Of a DNA stretch of 64,000 nucleotides, positions 1 through 15,107 are shown piece after piece; the first letter of the stretch is position 1; each line of letters starts with the position of its first letter. Under the pieces are notes generated by a model. It made no database searches. It was not told the DNA's origin and was given only the letters and a program-made list of their open reading frames with translations. Position numbers and translations under genes: made by a program. This DNA comes from Aphis gossypii (lineage: Eukaryota > Arthropoda > Insecta > Hemiptera > Aphididae), in contig NC_065530.1 in assembly GCF_020184175.1 (NCBI RefSeq), forward strand, positions 38,417,260 to 38,481,259. The letters run 5' to 3'.

Positions 1-3000
1 CATAAATGTTGAATGTCCTTGCAACTTGCAAGTTATATATATGTACGCATACTATACTATAACTATACACCACGCGGCGACGTGTCTGAGTAAAGTGACA
101 TTACAGGTTACGCCAATCACAAATTGGATTAATTTAAAAATTGTATTAGCGCTCAAACTCGTTTATAATCATTTTATGCCATTATGAACATTTTGAATTA
201 GTTCATCTTACAGTTGATGACCCCAACAATTAAATTATTTACTATAAGTCTTAATGTAACGCGTGTAAGACTCGATCTTATATTCTATTAATTTTACTAA
301 CGTAATGTAGTTTATTTGATTTCAGCTTGTTAATATACATAGAATCCAACATTATTGTTAACATGTGTACTATATATACTATAAAGGATACGTGCTGAAT
401 GTCACCTCTGTCTTATATACCTACAGAGACTTACAGTATCTATCACACTAGCTTCCGATCGACTTGTTTTCCGGTTGTTTCGGGTATATATATATATATT
501 AAATATACGCGAAAACAGGGGAAATCTAATTTCCTCGAGTATTCAACTGTTAAATTTAATTTGGTCGTGTCAATTGCCAAAACTTTGTGTTTCAAACTTA
601 TATAGTTCAAAGACCACGTTGGCACTTGGTACAATATATTTTTTCATCCAATAATCTCTATACGATCAAAACGCAAAGTTGTGAATATAACATAAAATAA
701 ACTTATTATAAAGGTTGACGGTGGTATTTATTTATATATTATTTTTTATTTTATGGGTTCCTATATAGAATATTATATTAATAACACTATACTAGGTCAT
801 TACACGCGAATTAAAAATATGTCCTATTCCTGAATAAAATCGGAATAACATTGAAAATAATAGTTTTTTAAACTTAAATAGTTTCTAGACAAATCAACAT
901 CATCATGATTTGACATAATAAAGAAAAAAAATGATAGAAAAAAGTCTCCAAGACCATAATATAGGTATAACAATAGTAATATGAAATATTTTGATTTTTC
1001 TTGCTGTATGCTCACGTTTGGCCTTAAAGAGAACGCCGCATGTCAAGTTATTTTTGTTTTTAGAATTTGGATAGTTTTATTGTAAATACGATGTTGAGAA
1101 ATTTAAAGGATGTTAATACCACGAAATTACAGAGTACAGAGTTCTCTGATATGGCCTTTTCTCGGTATTTATTCCCGTACGAAACTGTTTTTCTATATGA
1201 TTTTGTAATTAAGCACCAAAATTAACTACGGTATGCTGGCATATACATAGAAGTATAAAACCACCTAAACTTTAGTAAGATCCTTTAAAATTGCATTAAA
1301 ATGCCAGGATATTATTAAAGCATTTTTATGGTTAAATTAAGATCACCCTATTTAGAATATTTATTATATCGAGTGTCTAAGATGCTTGCAATATTTACGT
1401 AAGAGAAAATTAAACAAGTAGGCATGTCAAGAAAAACTAAATTGGGAATTACTTTTAGTTGTGCATTTTATCGAAAGACTTTTCGTAATATTCGATTAAA
1501 TAATATTATAAGTAGGTACTATAATATAAATTTATATTTATTATAGCCCTAAATAATGATAACAAAACTGCACTCATACGGTCCAAACATAATATTATTA
1601 TAGAATACAATATTGCAGACCGTTTGTGTGTAAACTGTATACTGCATACCTACCTATACTTATAATAATATGACATGTACGTAATAACTGTAAACTTCGA
1701 GTGTTGTGGAAATGATGTGTGAAGGGGTAGGGGGTGGGTCATCGAGCAAGGGAATTGTGGAGTGTTGTGCCCCAGCGTACGGTCGATGTATATTACACAC
1801 GCACATTGGAGTTTATGTCATAATGCGTATGTATATATATATATATATGTAAGCACAATGGGTATCAGATAAATCACTTGAATTTATTACGGAAAGATGT
1901 GCCATACGACATTTTAACACCCACGGTTCGCCCTGCCCGACATCGCCCATTGTTTGTCTAAGTATAAAGTACGTGGCGTTGTTTGTCGTGCGCACAATCA
2001 TTTCATTATTGTCTTATTGTTTCTCCCGGGGGTCGCGAACCGAAGGTAACCCGACAGGAGCACACGGGATTTGCTATAATATGTATATACTCGTATAATA
2101 TAATATGACGTTACTTGTGTGCACAAATATATACATATATACCATACACGCGGTTTATCTAATATAATATATTCTGGTATTGTGGTAGTGATACTACTTA
2201 TATACGATTACGCGCGTTTAATATATTATTATAATATGAATTCTGTACATAAGCGATTTAGGTACCTGTGCAACGTGTTTGCAGTTATATTATATGTATA
2301 ATATTTGACGAACGTTGCATTATATTATAAATAACCAGTATTCAAATACTATAATATTTTCTAATTATTATGGAACCAAGATACAAATCGCAGAGTAAGC
2401 TATAAATGGTAAACTGATAGCATATTTTTCATATTTGTTTTCAAATAATTTCCAAAAGTATCACTTCGAGATTTAAAGATCAATTCGATTTAAAGAGTAA
2501 AAAATAATAATAATTAATTACAAAAAATCAAAATTTTTTTTTTATTTATTTATTACGCATAGCTGTTACCCCCGATTAAGATTCGAAAACGGTCGAATTG
2601 TATATTTCAAAAGTTGCAGTTGATATAGCCAGCATTACCGCACCCATACATAGTTTTTGCATCGCGTTTGATAAACAGGTGTCAAAAACGCGACGACGAT
2701 CCCGATAGTCATTTATCAACATCGCGGAGAGTTTGTCCTCCGCAGACAATAATGGATATCACATTATAATATTAATACGTCGCGTACGCAGCGTACACGC
2801 CGTGCGCATACGCCGCGAACTGCGCCCTTTTTTCAAAGTTCAGATATAGGAATTGTTTTTCGAACCGTTTGCATAACTATATTATACACTTTATACGACC
2901 GCCTGCAGCTGCAGCAGCGTTGGTGGTGTCTGTATGTACGCGTGCGTACAATAAAGATTATTTATCGTACGTTATAAAATAGTTTGTTTTAAATCGGAGG

Positions 3001-3902
3001 GAACGGCAAATCATAAAGGATTAGGCATTATAATAATATTCTAACAAGCAACAACCGTTGATATCACAAAAACTCCAAACGATCGCACAGTGGTAAAATG
3101 TGCTCGTGCTACGGCGAATAAAACCTTTATTATTGTGTACCTACGTAAATACAGTCTGCCGTGGAGTGAAAAATCTATACAAAATAATTTTCGAATGTTT
3201 TTGGCTCTGTAAATCGATTGTATACGAAAAATACCTAATATAATTACTCCGTGTACATATTATTATACGTGTATTAATATTATATTGTGTTATTTTAACG
3301 ATTACATCACTATACGACGATTGTGTTGAACGTAGGTAATAAAATAATATTATATATTCCATAATACTTTATAGTACTGTTACTACAGCAGTAGTTTAGA
3401 GCCTCAGATACGTATATTAAGTACAAAACTACTTATTAGAACTATTATATTCGCATTAGTTCTATGCTCTACAAGTTTTGTCGCGGACGTCATTAATCGT
3501 TTTTATAGTTCAGGATCCGTCGTTTGTACAGTAGACATGTTTATCTCGCAACCTATATATTTTATTATAATATTGTTGTTACTTGTTAGCACGAATTCTG
3601 CTGCTAAGTGTCATCAGTAAAGCTCTATGAATTAAATCTATCCAACGACCAGTGAAACGATATAGTGTACGACGCGTGCAACACTTTCCAGGTCTAAACA
3701 CGTATCGCGTTTTACGCATAAGGATACGTACATTGCTGTACCTTAATAATTAGAATGTTAACCTTTAACCATTATAAAATAATATGTATATATTATCCCG
3801 ACGTTGTTTGGAAGTTCATGTGTTCATTATTCTCAGTACGGATGCCCGAGGATGTTATAAAACGATATAGAACGAAGCGGAAAAAGAAAAACGTGTTGTG
3901 TG

Positions 3903-3917
3903 CTCTCTCTCTCTCTC
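3903..3917. repeat. (CT)n tract
   Basis: Seven CT units followed by CAAAG. Confidence 0.85.
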
Positions 3918-6637
3918 AAAGTCATATATATTGTATCAATTTACATTATTTACCATTATAATGAGTATACTATTATGATTTGATGATATTATAATAATAT
4001 ACATAATATAGTATATCCGGTTTTTTCCCCCCGTGATTATATCAATTACTAGTAATATTCAGATTACGTCACTGTTTAATGTTATGTTATAATAATATTA
4101 AACCGCCAACACCTGTGAAACTTATGCCAATATTATATATTTTTTTTACCTAGGAATGAAAGTATAAGTAGCCTATATCTTATACACTCAATGTTACTAG
4201 AAATATATTTTACACATTATACACTTAGCTGGAATGTATACATAACGTTATTTATTTTCTAGTATAATATATATATATGACCGTATGGATAAACGGAGAC
4301 AGATGAACCGTCTATGGATCGTAATAGAACTGCAGGTGGGAAATGTATATTAGTTACGTGGTTTAGTCATTCTTAATAAATACCTGTGCATATAGGTGCA
4401 GCATATAATGTGCAAACGACAAATTTCGAATCGATAAAAAAAGATTGGTATTTATTTTTACAGCGTTAGTATTACATTTTACAAGCGAATTTTTAATCGA
4501 AGGCGCCGCCATATTCAAGTTGTAATCAATTTCCGATTTATAATTATATAGAACGTCATATACCTACCAATAGCACAGAATAAAATAAAACTTTAAATAC
4601 GAATTCAAATTAATTTAATTTATTCCGTGATGCTAATACGATATGATAAATTGATAATAAACGGCGGTGGCGTTGATTTGCAGGATGGTTCGACGCAAGT
4701 TTAACAGTTCCCGGTTTAGTACAGTAATCTATTTTCGAACTCGGGCGCAACATGCTAATCCAAAAATAATCGCATCCAAAAAAAGGCTACTGATTATTTT
4801 AGGACGACTTACGGGCTGAATAGGGAGCGAAAAGTAAAACGTACAAGCAGACGCGCCCACATTATTCGGGGCATATTATTTTGTGATCGCCGACCGATGA
4901 CCGACTGCTAATTCGATAAAATAGATATAAGTACGACGGCTATGATATAATGTGCAGACTGCACGCGATGAGAGACTGATGCAGTAATAATATACACATG
5001 ATTTATACAAACGTAGACGATGACGGTTTGTGTTCTGCCAAGTGCCAATAATATAACGAATATAAAATGTATATTATACGTATGCGAGGGAAACTATACA
5101 CAGTTTTTCTCGAACTCGATAAAATTTCTATATATTTAACAACATAATTATGCACGATGTTTTTGAATACATATATATATATATACATGTGACATGTGTT
5201 GGATAATAAAAACTTACAATTAACCAGAAATCTAAGTTTGTAAGGTAATACGGGTAATATATTTACAATAATCACTGTAAATGATGAAAAGTTTTTATTT
5301 TTACATCAATATTAAATAATCTTGATTTGTAACTCATATGTGTTCACCAATTCAAGTTACAAAATATACTCATATATTGTACCTATATTATACTTATTAA
5401 AATATATCAATCGTCTAAAATACAGATGTTTTTATAAACTTTAATCATCAGTTGATTAAAGTCTTTTTATCCAACACTTCTGACCGTATAACGGACTAGC
5501 GGTTGCGTTATGAAACAAACAATTTAGACGGTCATTTAAAACGCAGTTTATATCGATATATGGGACCACATTATTATTATTATTATATTACATCGTATTT
5601 TTATCGCTTCTCGCTAAACCGTGGGCGGAAAAAGACAAACAGCGCGTGTAACACATTTTTACGCGCGTACAGTACTGTTAAACGATCGGTTCGATGAGGA
5701 TATTATCATTATGTATATATTTTTTTTAGGTTGGGTCAAGTATATCGTAGGCATAAAACATATAATAATAATAATACAATATAAATAGTTATGTATACAG
5801 TCACACTTAAGGATATACACTAAGACACCCGTTACGCATATTCTATATAGATATAGAAATAATATAGCATGTATAATGCCGTATGGAGAAAATAACGCGA
5901 CCACGAAAATTACGTCTTACGGGTCAATATCTGAGTAGGATTTAGAATATACAGAGTTATGCAAACGAATTTTTATTATATTTGTTGGTCATACAAAATA
6001 ACAGAAGCTGTAGGAGGTACGAATCATAATAAATATTATCATTAAAATACAACAATAATATAGCAACTCGAGATCGATTTAAATAACTTTTCTAAACTAA
6101 TATCCAATTCTATAGGATCAATGAAAAAGCGAAAAACGTTTTGTTTTTTGTCCCTTGTTGAAATTCATCGTTACTTTCACAAATTACTAGGAAAAGAAAA
6201 CTTTTAATTAATTTCGAAATGTTTCAAAGGTCTTTATTCAAATTCTTTGACATTTATTTCGAAATTCGACAGAGAAAAAGCAAAAACGTTATAAGAGTAA
6301 AGTTAAATTAAATACAAAAAAAAAAATACTTCTACATCGTATAATTATAATAATACGTATTTTATACTATATATATATATACACGCATTCACGTGATACT
6401 TTGGACAATACTCGCGAATTCAAACGAAATAATAATTATTCAGACGTAACTACAAAAAAACTAAAAATTAATAATCAACTGCAATCATTATAATATATTA
6501 TTATAAGCGACGTATTTCTTTATAGGTACATGTTTACAACAACAACAAAATCTATTAAGGTGATCGACGTAGAAGATATATCTATACACATTACACATAC
6601 TAACAACCCGTGTACGAGTATACGAGTAAATACTTAC

Positions 6638-6687
6638 ACGAAATCATCGATCACGGCCTGCCGATAAATTGTACAAGACTTGTAAGC
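6638..6687 (-). CDS. Candidate internal micro-exon (AYKSCTIYRQAVIDDF)
   Basis: 50 nt between an AATATGTAG acceptor and TTCGT|GTAAGTATT. Only the phase-0 frame is open; it reads AYKSCTIYRQAVIDDF and leaves in phase 2. The phase does not connect directly with the exon at 25.63 kb (phase 1 out), so at least one missing exon would be needed. Chance is a real possibility at this length. Confidence 0.22.
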
Positions 6688-7367
6688 CTACATATTATTT
6701 ATACACGAGTGTCCTAAACGTATATTTTACATATATTATACAAAAGAAACGAGTCATTACAATAACATTATAATATTTTTGTATCGTTCGTTTGCTTCGG
6801 TCATTTTCCAATATTGGACGATTCGAGTGCAGAATCGGTTTGGTGTAGATGGCGGATCGACAATGACGACGAGTAAATCTACAAGACTTTGGATCTCCGC
6901 GTAATATTATTATCGAGTCAATAAAATACGACAAGTATAATACGAGGAGTTATAATACATCTACGTTGTCCGGTATAGACTATTACGATGTTATTATTTG
7001 AATACGCCGCCCGGCACAGATCCTTGGCCATTAAAACACTAATTATAATGGCATTAGCAGTGCGCTGTTGCGATATTATATATTGTACAGACAACACGGG
7101 CGTTTGAGACAGCATTCGCGATCGTCAACGCGGAATTTTATTTATACATAGGTACACTGGTATGTACGATCGGTACACGATAGGTATATACCTCGCGACA
7201 GTGTATTAATTACAAGACCTTTACCGTCATACGGCTAATCGCAATAAACGATAGTATTATAGTACCTATTATACTATCGTCGTATAGTATAGAGTGTTGA
7301 ATCGGGTGTCCCGATCCTAGATCGAAGTATAATATGGTTATAACCGCGTCTTATCCGAAGGCTAACG

Positions 7368-7390
7368 CGACGACGACGACGACGACGACG
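7368..7390. repeat. (CGA)n microsatellite
   Basis: Nearly eight CGA units in an AT-rich region. The longest G+C-rich triplet repeat in the window. No coding context is evident. Confidence 0.9.
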
Positions 7391-10300
7391 TAATAGGAGA
7401 TAATTAGTGCGTGTATTTAATGTACTGCCATTGGGTCACACGACTTTTTAATTGCACGGATTTATTATGTTCCACGCGCGACGGACGTACAAGTCGCGAG
7501 CGCATAATATTATAATAATCTACGACGTGGGATTCGCCGAATATTATACTTCGGCCTACGTCTATTATACAGCTACATAGGTTTTTTTTTTCGATACGAT
7601 TATTTCAAAATCGAACGCAGTCGCTCGCGTCACAAAAAACGAGAGTAACACAAACGCATCAAGTATCTGCACCGAGTTAAAACCGGTGAAATCTTTATGT
7701 TTATTCCGCGGTTGGCGTGTGCCGTTTGTTAAACAATGATATTATTATTACAATTTACGCGTGTTGGAATATTTTAATAATTAACCAAACAATGCATAAC
7801 TAAAACGGGCTGATTTTGTTCCCACGTCATGATTATAATATTATTTTGTTTCTTCGTCGTAAGAAGACGCGTTAAAGAGTGCAGCGAAAGATGTCTATAT
7901 ATATAACGCGTTTCCGCTACGCGATGTTATATACGTTCCGTCAAATTTCTCTTTTTCGAGCCCAGCTTGTCCCCGTCGAAGACGTCAAGTCTTTGCATTA
8001 TTTGTACGATTTAAATAAATTAAATTAAAATGAGAAACACTTGCTGTCATCATATCGTAGATGTATAATATAATATGATATATGATTATGCGCCCTGGGT
8101 GTTGGTCTTGGGGACGGTCGTATTGCAGAAAGTCTCGATAGACGCGAGACACTTTTGTACACCTGACGTTTGTTATACTATAAGTATTTGAAATCTACGA
8201 TCAATCGACAGATAGTAAAAACAAAAACCAAAGCGTTTTCTCGTTGAACAACTTAATTGTCCACACCATAAAACAATATAGTCCAAGGCGACAAGGTTTT
8301 TAACTAAATTCATACGAGTGTTTTTAGATTTCTATTTCAGTCCAAATACGCCTCATTATATATTATTAAATCATTCTAGTTCGTTTTGCCCATCCAATAA
8401 GAAACTATATGAAGTCCTTATGGTGTATGTTCTTGCTCATTTAAATCTTTTACGGTTTTATTTCATGTATTTTTTTAGAATAGTATACATTTATATCACG
8501 TGTCGCGTTTTGATATGTACAGTTTTAGTAATGTCAATTTGAACGTTTTGAATTTGATTAGGGACAGAATTAATTACATTAAAGTAGCGGATCCATTTTA
8601 GAACCGTAAACTATATAGGTCGTGGATATAATATATAAACGAGTAACTACGTTCAAATTATATGTTTGCAATACTCTTTTTTCCTTTTCTGTTAATCGTA
8701 TAAATAATAAATCTGTTGAAATAAAAAGAACAATATTTTTTCGAACTCTTCAAAAATGTTTCAGTATTTTTATGACATATATAGGTACATATTTATATGT
8801 ATTATATATTAAATTTACGATATTGTATCATACGTGATGAAATCTATATGACGCTATAAAAATTGTCATTATAATACGTTTTCCAACTCGTAAATACGAA
8901 TAATAATCCAAATCCGAAATTGATTTCGTTTGCGAAGAAATGGGTAGATATAAATGGTCCCTACTTCAAAAATGATAAATTTTATTTTCAAAAACACACA
9001 ATAGTAAAAACGAAACATCAGGAGTAAAATATAACAATTATAATAAAGCCGACCACTATATTAATGATCAATCCCATGACCATTGGGTTCGAACTTCGAA
9101 TACAAAATAAAATGGTACTTGATTATAACTACGAAAAATGTTTGTTTAATCGTTCAACCGTACTGTAAATATAATATTGCAGAGTTCTAGAGAGAATATC
9201 AAACGGTCGGTAGCTTTTATAAAAATAAATAATAATAATATTATGTTAGCTTTCGCCTGTCCGTCTCTATATTATATCATTTATATCGATTAGTTATGAT
9301 ATTATATTATACATTATGAATGAACCATTTCATTTAAAAACGAAATTAATAAACTTATTGCAGTGGGTATAAGTATACTAAGTATTAAGGTTCGTGTTAT
9401 GCACTACATCGAGACACGACTTAATGTGATGAAATGAATTAGCGAATTAGGTATATTATACTATAATGTATTATTACTATTATGTGTATATAAGTGTACT
9501 GGTTTTCGTATCAACGTTTTTCATGAAACTATTTCGTAATAAAAGTTATATTATATTATTCGGAATAAACGTAGCGTCGTATTCAAAATCATGATAATTT
9601 TTCCTTTTCTATTGCCCATTTCTCATGATAGTAATATTACTAAAATTTTCTGAACGAAAAACTTATAATGATTATTTTTGTGCTGATCTAGTCAATTAAG
9701 CATTATAATTATTATTATATAAAAAAAAACACGATCATTGCACGGTTTTTGAATAGCTCTCTGCATTACGAATACCTTTATTAGTGTCGGTGTGGGATGG
9801 ATTGTGGTTTATAAAGATAATATTGTGTGATGATGGCCTCGTGCAAGTTTCGTAACTGATTCTACAGGAGCAGCAATGAAGTCAACTACAGTAATATTAT
9901 AATTCCGTGTTCCGACAACTATATTTCGAGTATTACGTATTGTATGTTTATGATTTTGGTGATAAGTATAATAACACGCACGAGTTGTTTCTAATTTTTT
10001 TAATGTATACATTATGGTTAATATATTATTATAAGATGTTTTATGAATTATAAGGTATAAAATGTGCAGAATATTTTAATTAAATATGTATACGATAATC
10101 GAACCACGCTCAACAATGATAACGACAATGAGGACGACGATGGGTGGAAGATATCGGACAAACTAACTAATACAAAAAACTTGGTCGAGAGAAGTGATAA
10201 ATGATCCACTTTCCAGATTTTTAGTTATATGGTTGACTATTCCTAAATCGCTTCAACAAAATAAGGAATGCTAATTATACAAACATTTATCTTGTTTACT

Positions 10301-12688
10301 GTTGTAGTTTTAAATGATATTTAATTTAATATTGATAATGCCCTAATTATTGATATCAATTTATACTTTGATCATTAACATTATAGACAATAATTTGAAT
10401 AAAATAAAATAAAGGGCTGCATACGTTAATTGCATTTCCCAAAAAATAAAATTAACATGATAGTAAATTATATAGTACCTATATAATAAAAATAACGAAA
10501 ATCAATAATCCTATGTTAGGAACACAATAATAATTATTCTTTTTAATTTTAATCTGTATGCAGTATTTTGTAATATATTTTTATGTCAAGTTAATTTATT
10601 ATTAGTATATTATATAATATTATTATATAAAATGTACCTATACTGATTAAAATTTCAGGAAATAGAAGTGAGTATATACATCGTTTTTCAAACTTAAAGA
10701 ATATATTATACTCAAATATTTTTCTACGAATATCAGTATTTCTTATTTGAAATTTAAAAATAATAATAATAAACATTATTCCTCGGGTTATATAGTTTGA
10801 ATAACGATAATAGAATCATTATGTATATTAAGTACTATTTATAATAAATAACTTAGTCAATGGTTCTGGGTACGAAAAATAAAATTGAATTATTGGATTT
10901 AAATAATATCCGATTTTAACACACGCACCTGACATACTTATTCATATTTTATAAATGTAATCACGCACAAAACGTGAACTATAGCTGTTTGGTTTATACT
11001 GAGAGGGAGAGAGGGGATACGAAAAGCAATATATCGCTCGGAAGAACGATATATAAACGAATAAACGAAATTAAAAAAAAATAAAATAAATAAATATTAT
11101 TCGCGTACTCTCGCCTTGAGCGTAAAACGTTTTTTTGGTTATTACTACTTTGCTTTTTCCTCTCCACACGCACAATTACGTTCGTATAATGCACTAATGC
11201 GGTTTCATTAAAATCTTTTCTCGTTTCATTTCGTTTTGTCTCGGCACAACAACCATTTCATGCACAGCTCGGCGCAACACGTGAGCCCAAGACAGTGCGG
11301 TGGTTGTCCGGAAATCGATATATTATTACATTATATTTTATATTGTTTGCAAGGCAATTGTTTGAAAATGTGACTGCTGCGCTGTACTATACTATATTAT
11401 ATAGTATCATTATAATATATATTATGTAATGTGCGTACGCACGTAAGTATATATATGACCAGAGCAATAATAATAATTAATTGATTTAGTGATGCATTTC
11501 AAAAACTAATTTTTGATAAAGTGGAAATTTTAATTAAACCAAACGTAGACGGAAATATTTCTTTGAACTACTTTCGAGTGTACGTCCATTATTATTGCGA
11601 GTTTCGTAAGTTTAATATACTCTGCGAAGCGGAAATGAAACATCCGTATAAATTATGTCTATAAAAAAAATAAAAATAATAATAAAAAAATTCATGAAAG
11701 TGTGAGCTGTGGTCCATGAAAACATTTCCGGTTATGTATATCTATGTAATATACGCGCGCATATTATAATATCTGCTGTATAGGTATATATATTTTTTGT
11801 TTATGGTTTTTTATTTATATTACTACACGTACTTGCACTTCGTGACAAATATTAAATAAAAATGTAATACATTTTTATTTTATTGTATGAATATAAAGTA
11901 CAAACGAAAACTATAAAAAGAACGTTAGCTTATATTTGTTTCTTTTTTAACGTAAACTATATAATAAGGATCAAACAAATCGTGAAGACGTTATATACAA
12001 TATACATAAAAGTATTAATTATTTTTTTAATCCAGATGGATGTCTGATTGCTTCGCATATATCGGAGAATATTTACTCATAATAACTAAATATACTATAC
12101 AGATAGTGCACTATATATTTTTTCACGTTAAACTAAGATAAACATAATATGACACATTAATTTGCTTTTTGAATATTAAAAAATAATGTAGGTACATTAT
12201 ATATATATATAATATGCATAATCATTATCTTAAGATTTCCTAATAATTTATTACAAAATTTTAACTACTTAAATACTTAAATACTCAACGACAAATATAT
12301 GTCAGTGATATTTTTTTTCTAAATACTTATACATATTATTATTTTTTATTCTAGAATTATTTAAGGACGTTGCCCGATTATCCGAAAATATTCTCTAAGC
12401 TTCGTTTCATTTGTTTATAACCATATGGCTAGAGTATTGCCTAAATTTGAGCGAAACCCGTGACTCAAATACTAAACGAACACTACAGCCTTCAATATAT
12501 TAATGTAATTTATATCATGCCATTATGGTATGAAAAAAAACTTAAATCGCTGAGATACCGCCTACAGCAAGCCCAACCTCACTCGAGATAAATTCATTTA
12601 GACTGTTTACAAACGTTAATATAATGTATTGTCAGCTATATGATATTATAATCATAATATTATTACTATCATAATAATAACGACTTAC

Positions 12689-12905
12689 CCGCGATCCAGA
12701 TCAGAGACGACCGCGGAACATATCATACAATAAAATAACTATAATTCTCGAAACACGTTGTGGCTGTTATAGGTATATTCTCGACGAAAATACTGTAAAT
12801 TATAACGAAAACGATAACGCGCGGTGAATCGTACATCGATCGGCGACGGACTGGCACAAGTTCGTCGAACGAATCGAATCGGTGTTGCGAGTCCTCCGCT
12901 TCTGA
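12689..12905 (-). other. Candidate first exon ending at a strong donor
   Basis: A less AT-rich minus-strand stretch ends at GATCGCGG|GTAAGTCG, one of the best donor sequences in the window, and begins near an initiator-like TTAGTCAGA. A short frame (MICSAVVSDLDR) is open up to the donor. It could be an alternative start of the gene whose other candidate start is at 25.7 kb, or a chance donor in a CpG-rich patch. Confidence 0.2.
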
Positions 12906-13463
12906 CTAACCGGTGGGAGGTCTGCACGGTGTGTATGTATGTACACACTATCCATACACTAGTTGGCGGATGGAAGGGAGAGACGTAGGAGCATATAGTT
13001 TTGTTGGTCGGTTGTCTGCGTCTTGTCAACGCATGTATATTATATTTATACAAATATACAGCGCGTTTGTAGTCTATATTATATCTGTGATCTATCTAGT
13101 CCTTAGCCTAACCCTATAGTGCGTAAGTTTATCTCTGATTTGTTTGTCTAATGCAATCTTTAATCGGTCCTAAACGAACCCAGCGCGATACTCAAACTTC
13201 TAGCTCATTCCGGATGATAATAAACGTAATGGTTTTTTCGTCCTAGCGTTATCCTTATCGCTGTCGTCGTCGAGTTGATATTTATTATATGCTTAAACGC
13301 GACCCTACCCAAAACGTCAATATTATTTATTTATTTATTTTTTTTTTTTTATCAAACTGGACTGACATAAATTGAGATATTTGTTTGAAATAAAAATTCT
13401 GATAAATCGACCCGAATCTCTTTATTACACGATATTAGTTACTAATAGTCTCCAGATTTTAGC

Positions 13464-13484
13464 GATACAGATACAGATACAGAT
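13464..13484. repeat. (GATACA)3 short tandem repeat
   Basis: Three and a half tandem copies of GATACA. Confidence 0.9.
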
Positions 13485-14674
13485 TACTGAACGATAACAG
13501 CTTCGAGGCCGATTCCGAAAACATTCACGCATTTTGAACGGTATACAAATTTTATTATATAGGTTATGTAAACAGAAAAAACGCTTTTTATTTTTATTGC
13601 TATATGCTAATAAAATATACTCTCGAATTATATTACACACGTACTACTGCACATCGTGATTAACTACAAGCTAAGGTGTGCCTTGATAGTATAATATTTT
13701 TTGTATTATATTATTTTATGAAACGTCCCCCGATAGACAGAATAACTAAAATTGCATAATTCGTAAGCAATTGTACAACTTTTGTTTGTAATAACAATAA
13801 CAAAAATAACTAGCTCACTGTATTTGTTTGTCAACGACATTGAGTGAGTATAAATTATAGGTACCTATGAAAACGAGTATCTACTAATTCGAATAATAAT
13901 AAATATTAAAATGATGTATTTTCTATTGCCCTTTCCTCCCACCCATATAACCATCTCGTTTACGAATCGAATACGATGATCTCTAGACATAGTTGCGCGG
14001 TAACATATTATATACTTATGGATGTGATAACGTACTATAGTTATACATATTATGCCGGGGATTGCGTTTAGTTGATATAAGCGGAGTATTATTATCGGGA
14101 AGAGAACACCGGCCGATCAAATTGTTTGGTCGTTTCAGTGGAGGAATGCGTCCCGAATGTTATTGTATTGTGTAACAACCCCCTTTTATAATATACTATA
14201 TTATAATATGTGTACGCGGCAGAGGGTCCTTGGCAAGGTCGCGAGGACGCACGGGTTCTCTCGCCCATTGTAAATCACAATGCGCATTGCGTATATAGTA
14301 TACGGGTGTAAAACGGTTATTTAAAAAGACACGAGAAAACCACATTCAAAATAATAATTGTTCACACAACCTGAAAAAATGGAATAGGAACCCTTTTATT
14401 TTACAACTGACACTTGGAGCTCTGCAGAGTTTAAGTATTCCTATACATCATATTAGGTACTGAATTCTGTAACCACTGTAAAATATTCTTCCAAAGTCGT
14501 TATCATAAATGTAATATAAATAAATCATCGAATGCAATAATAAAATATTATAATTTAATTTGACTGCAGTATTGTGTCAGAACGACGAGTCAGTTGAAGA
14601 CGTATAATAAACCGGCCGGTGATAGTTGGGTTAAGTTAGCCTACAATTTTATTATCTAAACAATTATTCTAAAC

Positions 14675-15107
14675 AGGATGACACACTAGCGTATGTTGTC
14701 TCCGTCTTACATGCATAAAATATTGCAAATTTTGCATTCAGTTATTAATTTTCATATCAGAGAGAATTTACCTATTATAAAAATTAAAGGTTAAAACAGT
14801 ATGTATCGGTGTTGTAGAGTTGATTTTTTTTGATATTTTTGAGCAAGATAATAATATGCGTATGTAAAATATTACAAATTGAAAATGCTTATATCTAACT
14901 TAAGAAATAAAAAATAAAACAAGTCTACGAAATTGATAATATTCTAGCCTTTAATTTTGATGATAGGGTAAATTCCTTTTAACATTAAAGCTAACAACAC
15001 ATAGTATGTTCTACTGAATGGAAATTTACTCTTTACAATGTAGGGTGCTTCATAATGTAGTATGAATGTAAAATGGAGACAACATATTATGTGAATGTGC
15101 CATCCTC
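14675..15107. mobile_element. Older copy of the same TTAA-type inverted-repeat element
   Basis: Left end AGGATGACACACTAGCG, then TATGTTGTCTCCGTCTTACA. The right end is a diverged inverted copy (AGGATGGCACATTCACATAA, then TGTTGTCTCCATTTTACA), with TTAA following at 15108. Length about 433 bp, nearly equal to the 53.5 kb copy. The shared TGTTGTCTC block and an internal GTGTTGTAG/GTGTCGTAG block support one family. The left TTAA has decayed. Confidence 0.6.

Larger units (their letters stand above)
1..12680. other. Gene-poor AT-rich stretch
   Basis: Only short frames (at most 90 codons), microsatellites, and CpG-rich islets at 2.65-2.95, 4.75-4.95 and 7.3-7.7 kb. Apart from the micro-exon candidate at 6.64 kb I see no supportable gene. 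Confidence 0.6.

Noticed and set aside
4813..4862. Minus-strand frame MWARLLVRFTFRSLFS ending at GTAAGTCG
   Set aside because: Looks like a targeting peptide before a donor, but it is short, in a CpG-rich patch, and its phase fits no neighbouring exon.
7192..7234. Minus-strand 43-nt segment reading PYDGKGLVINTLSR between AG and GTATAT
   Set aside because: Weak donor, and its exit phase does not match the entry phase of the nearby candidate at 6687.
12739..13053. 104-codon minus-strand frame
   Set aside because: Lies in a CpG-rich patch that depletes stops. The donor at 12688 that marks the likely exon lies outside this frame, and the peptide resembles no family.
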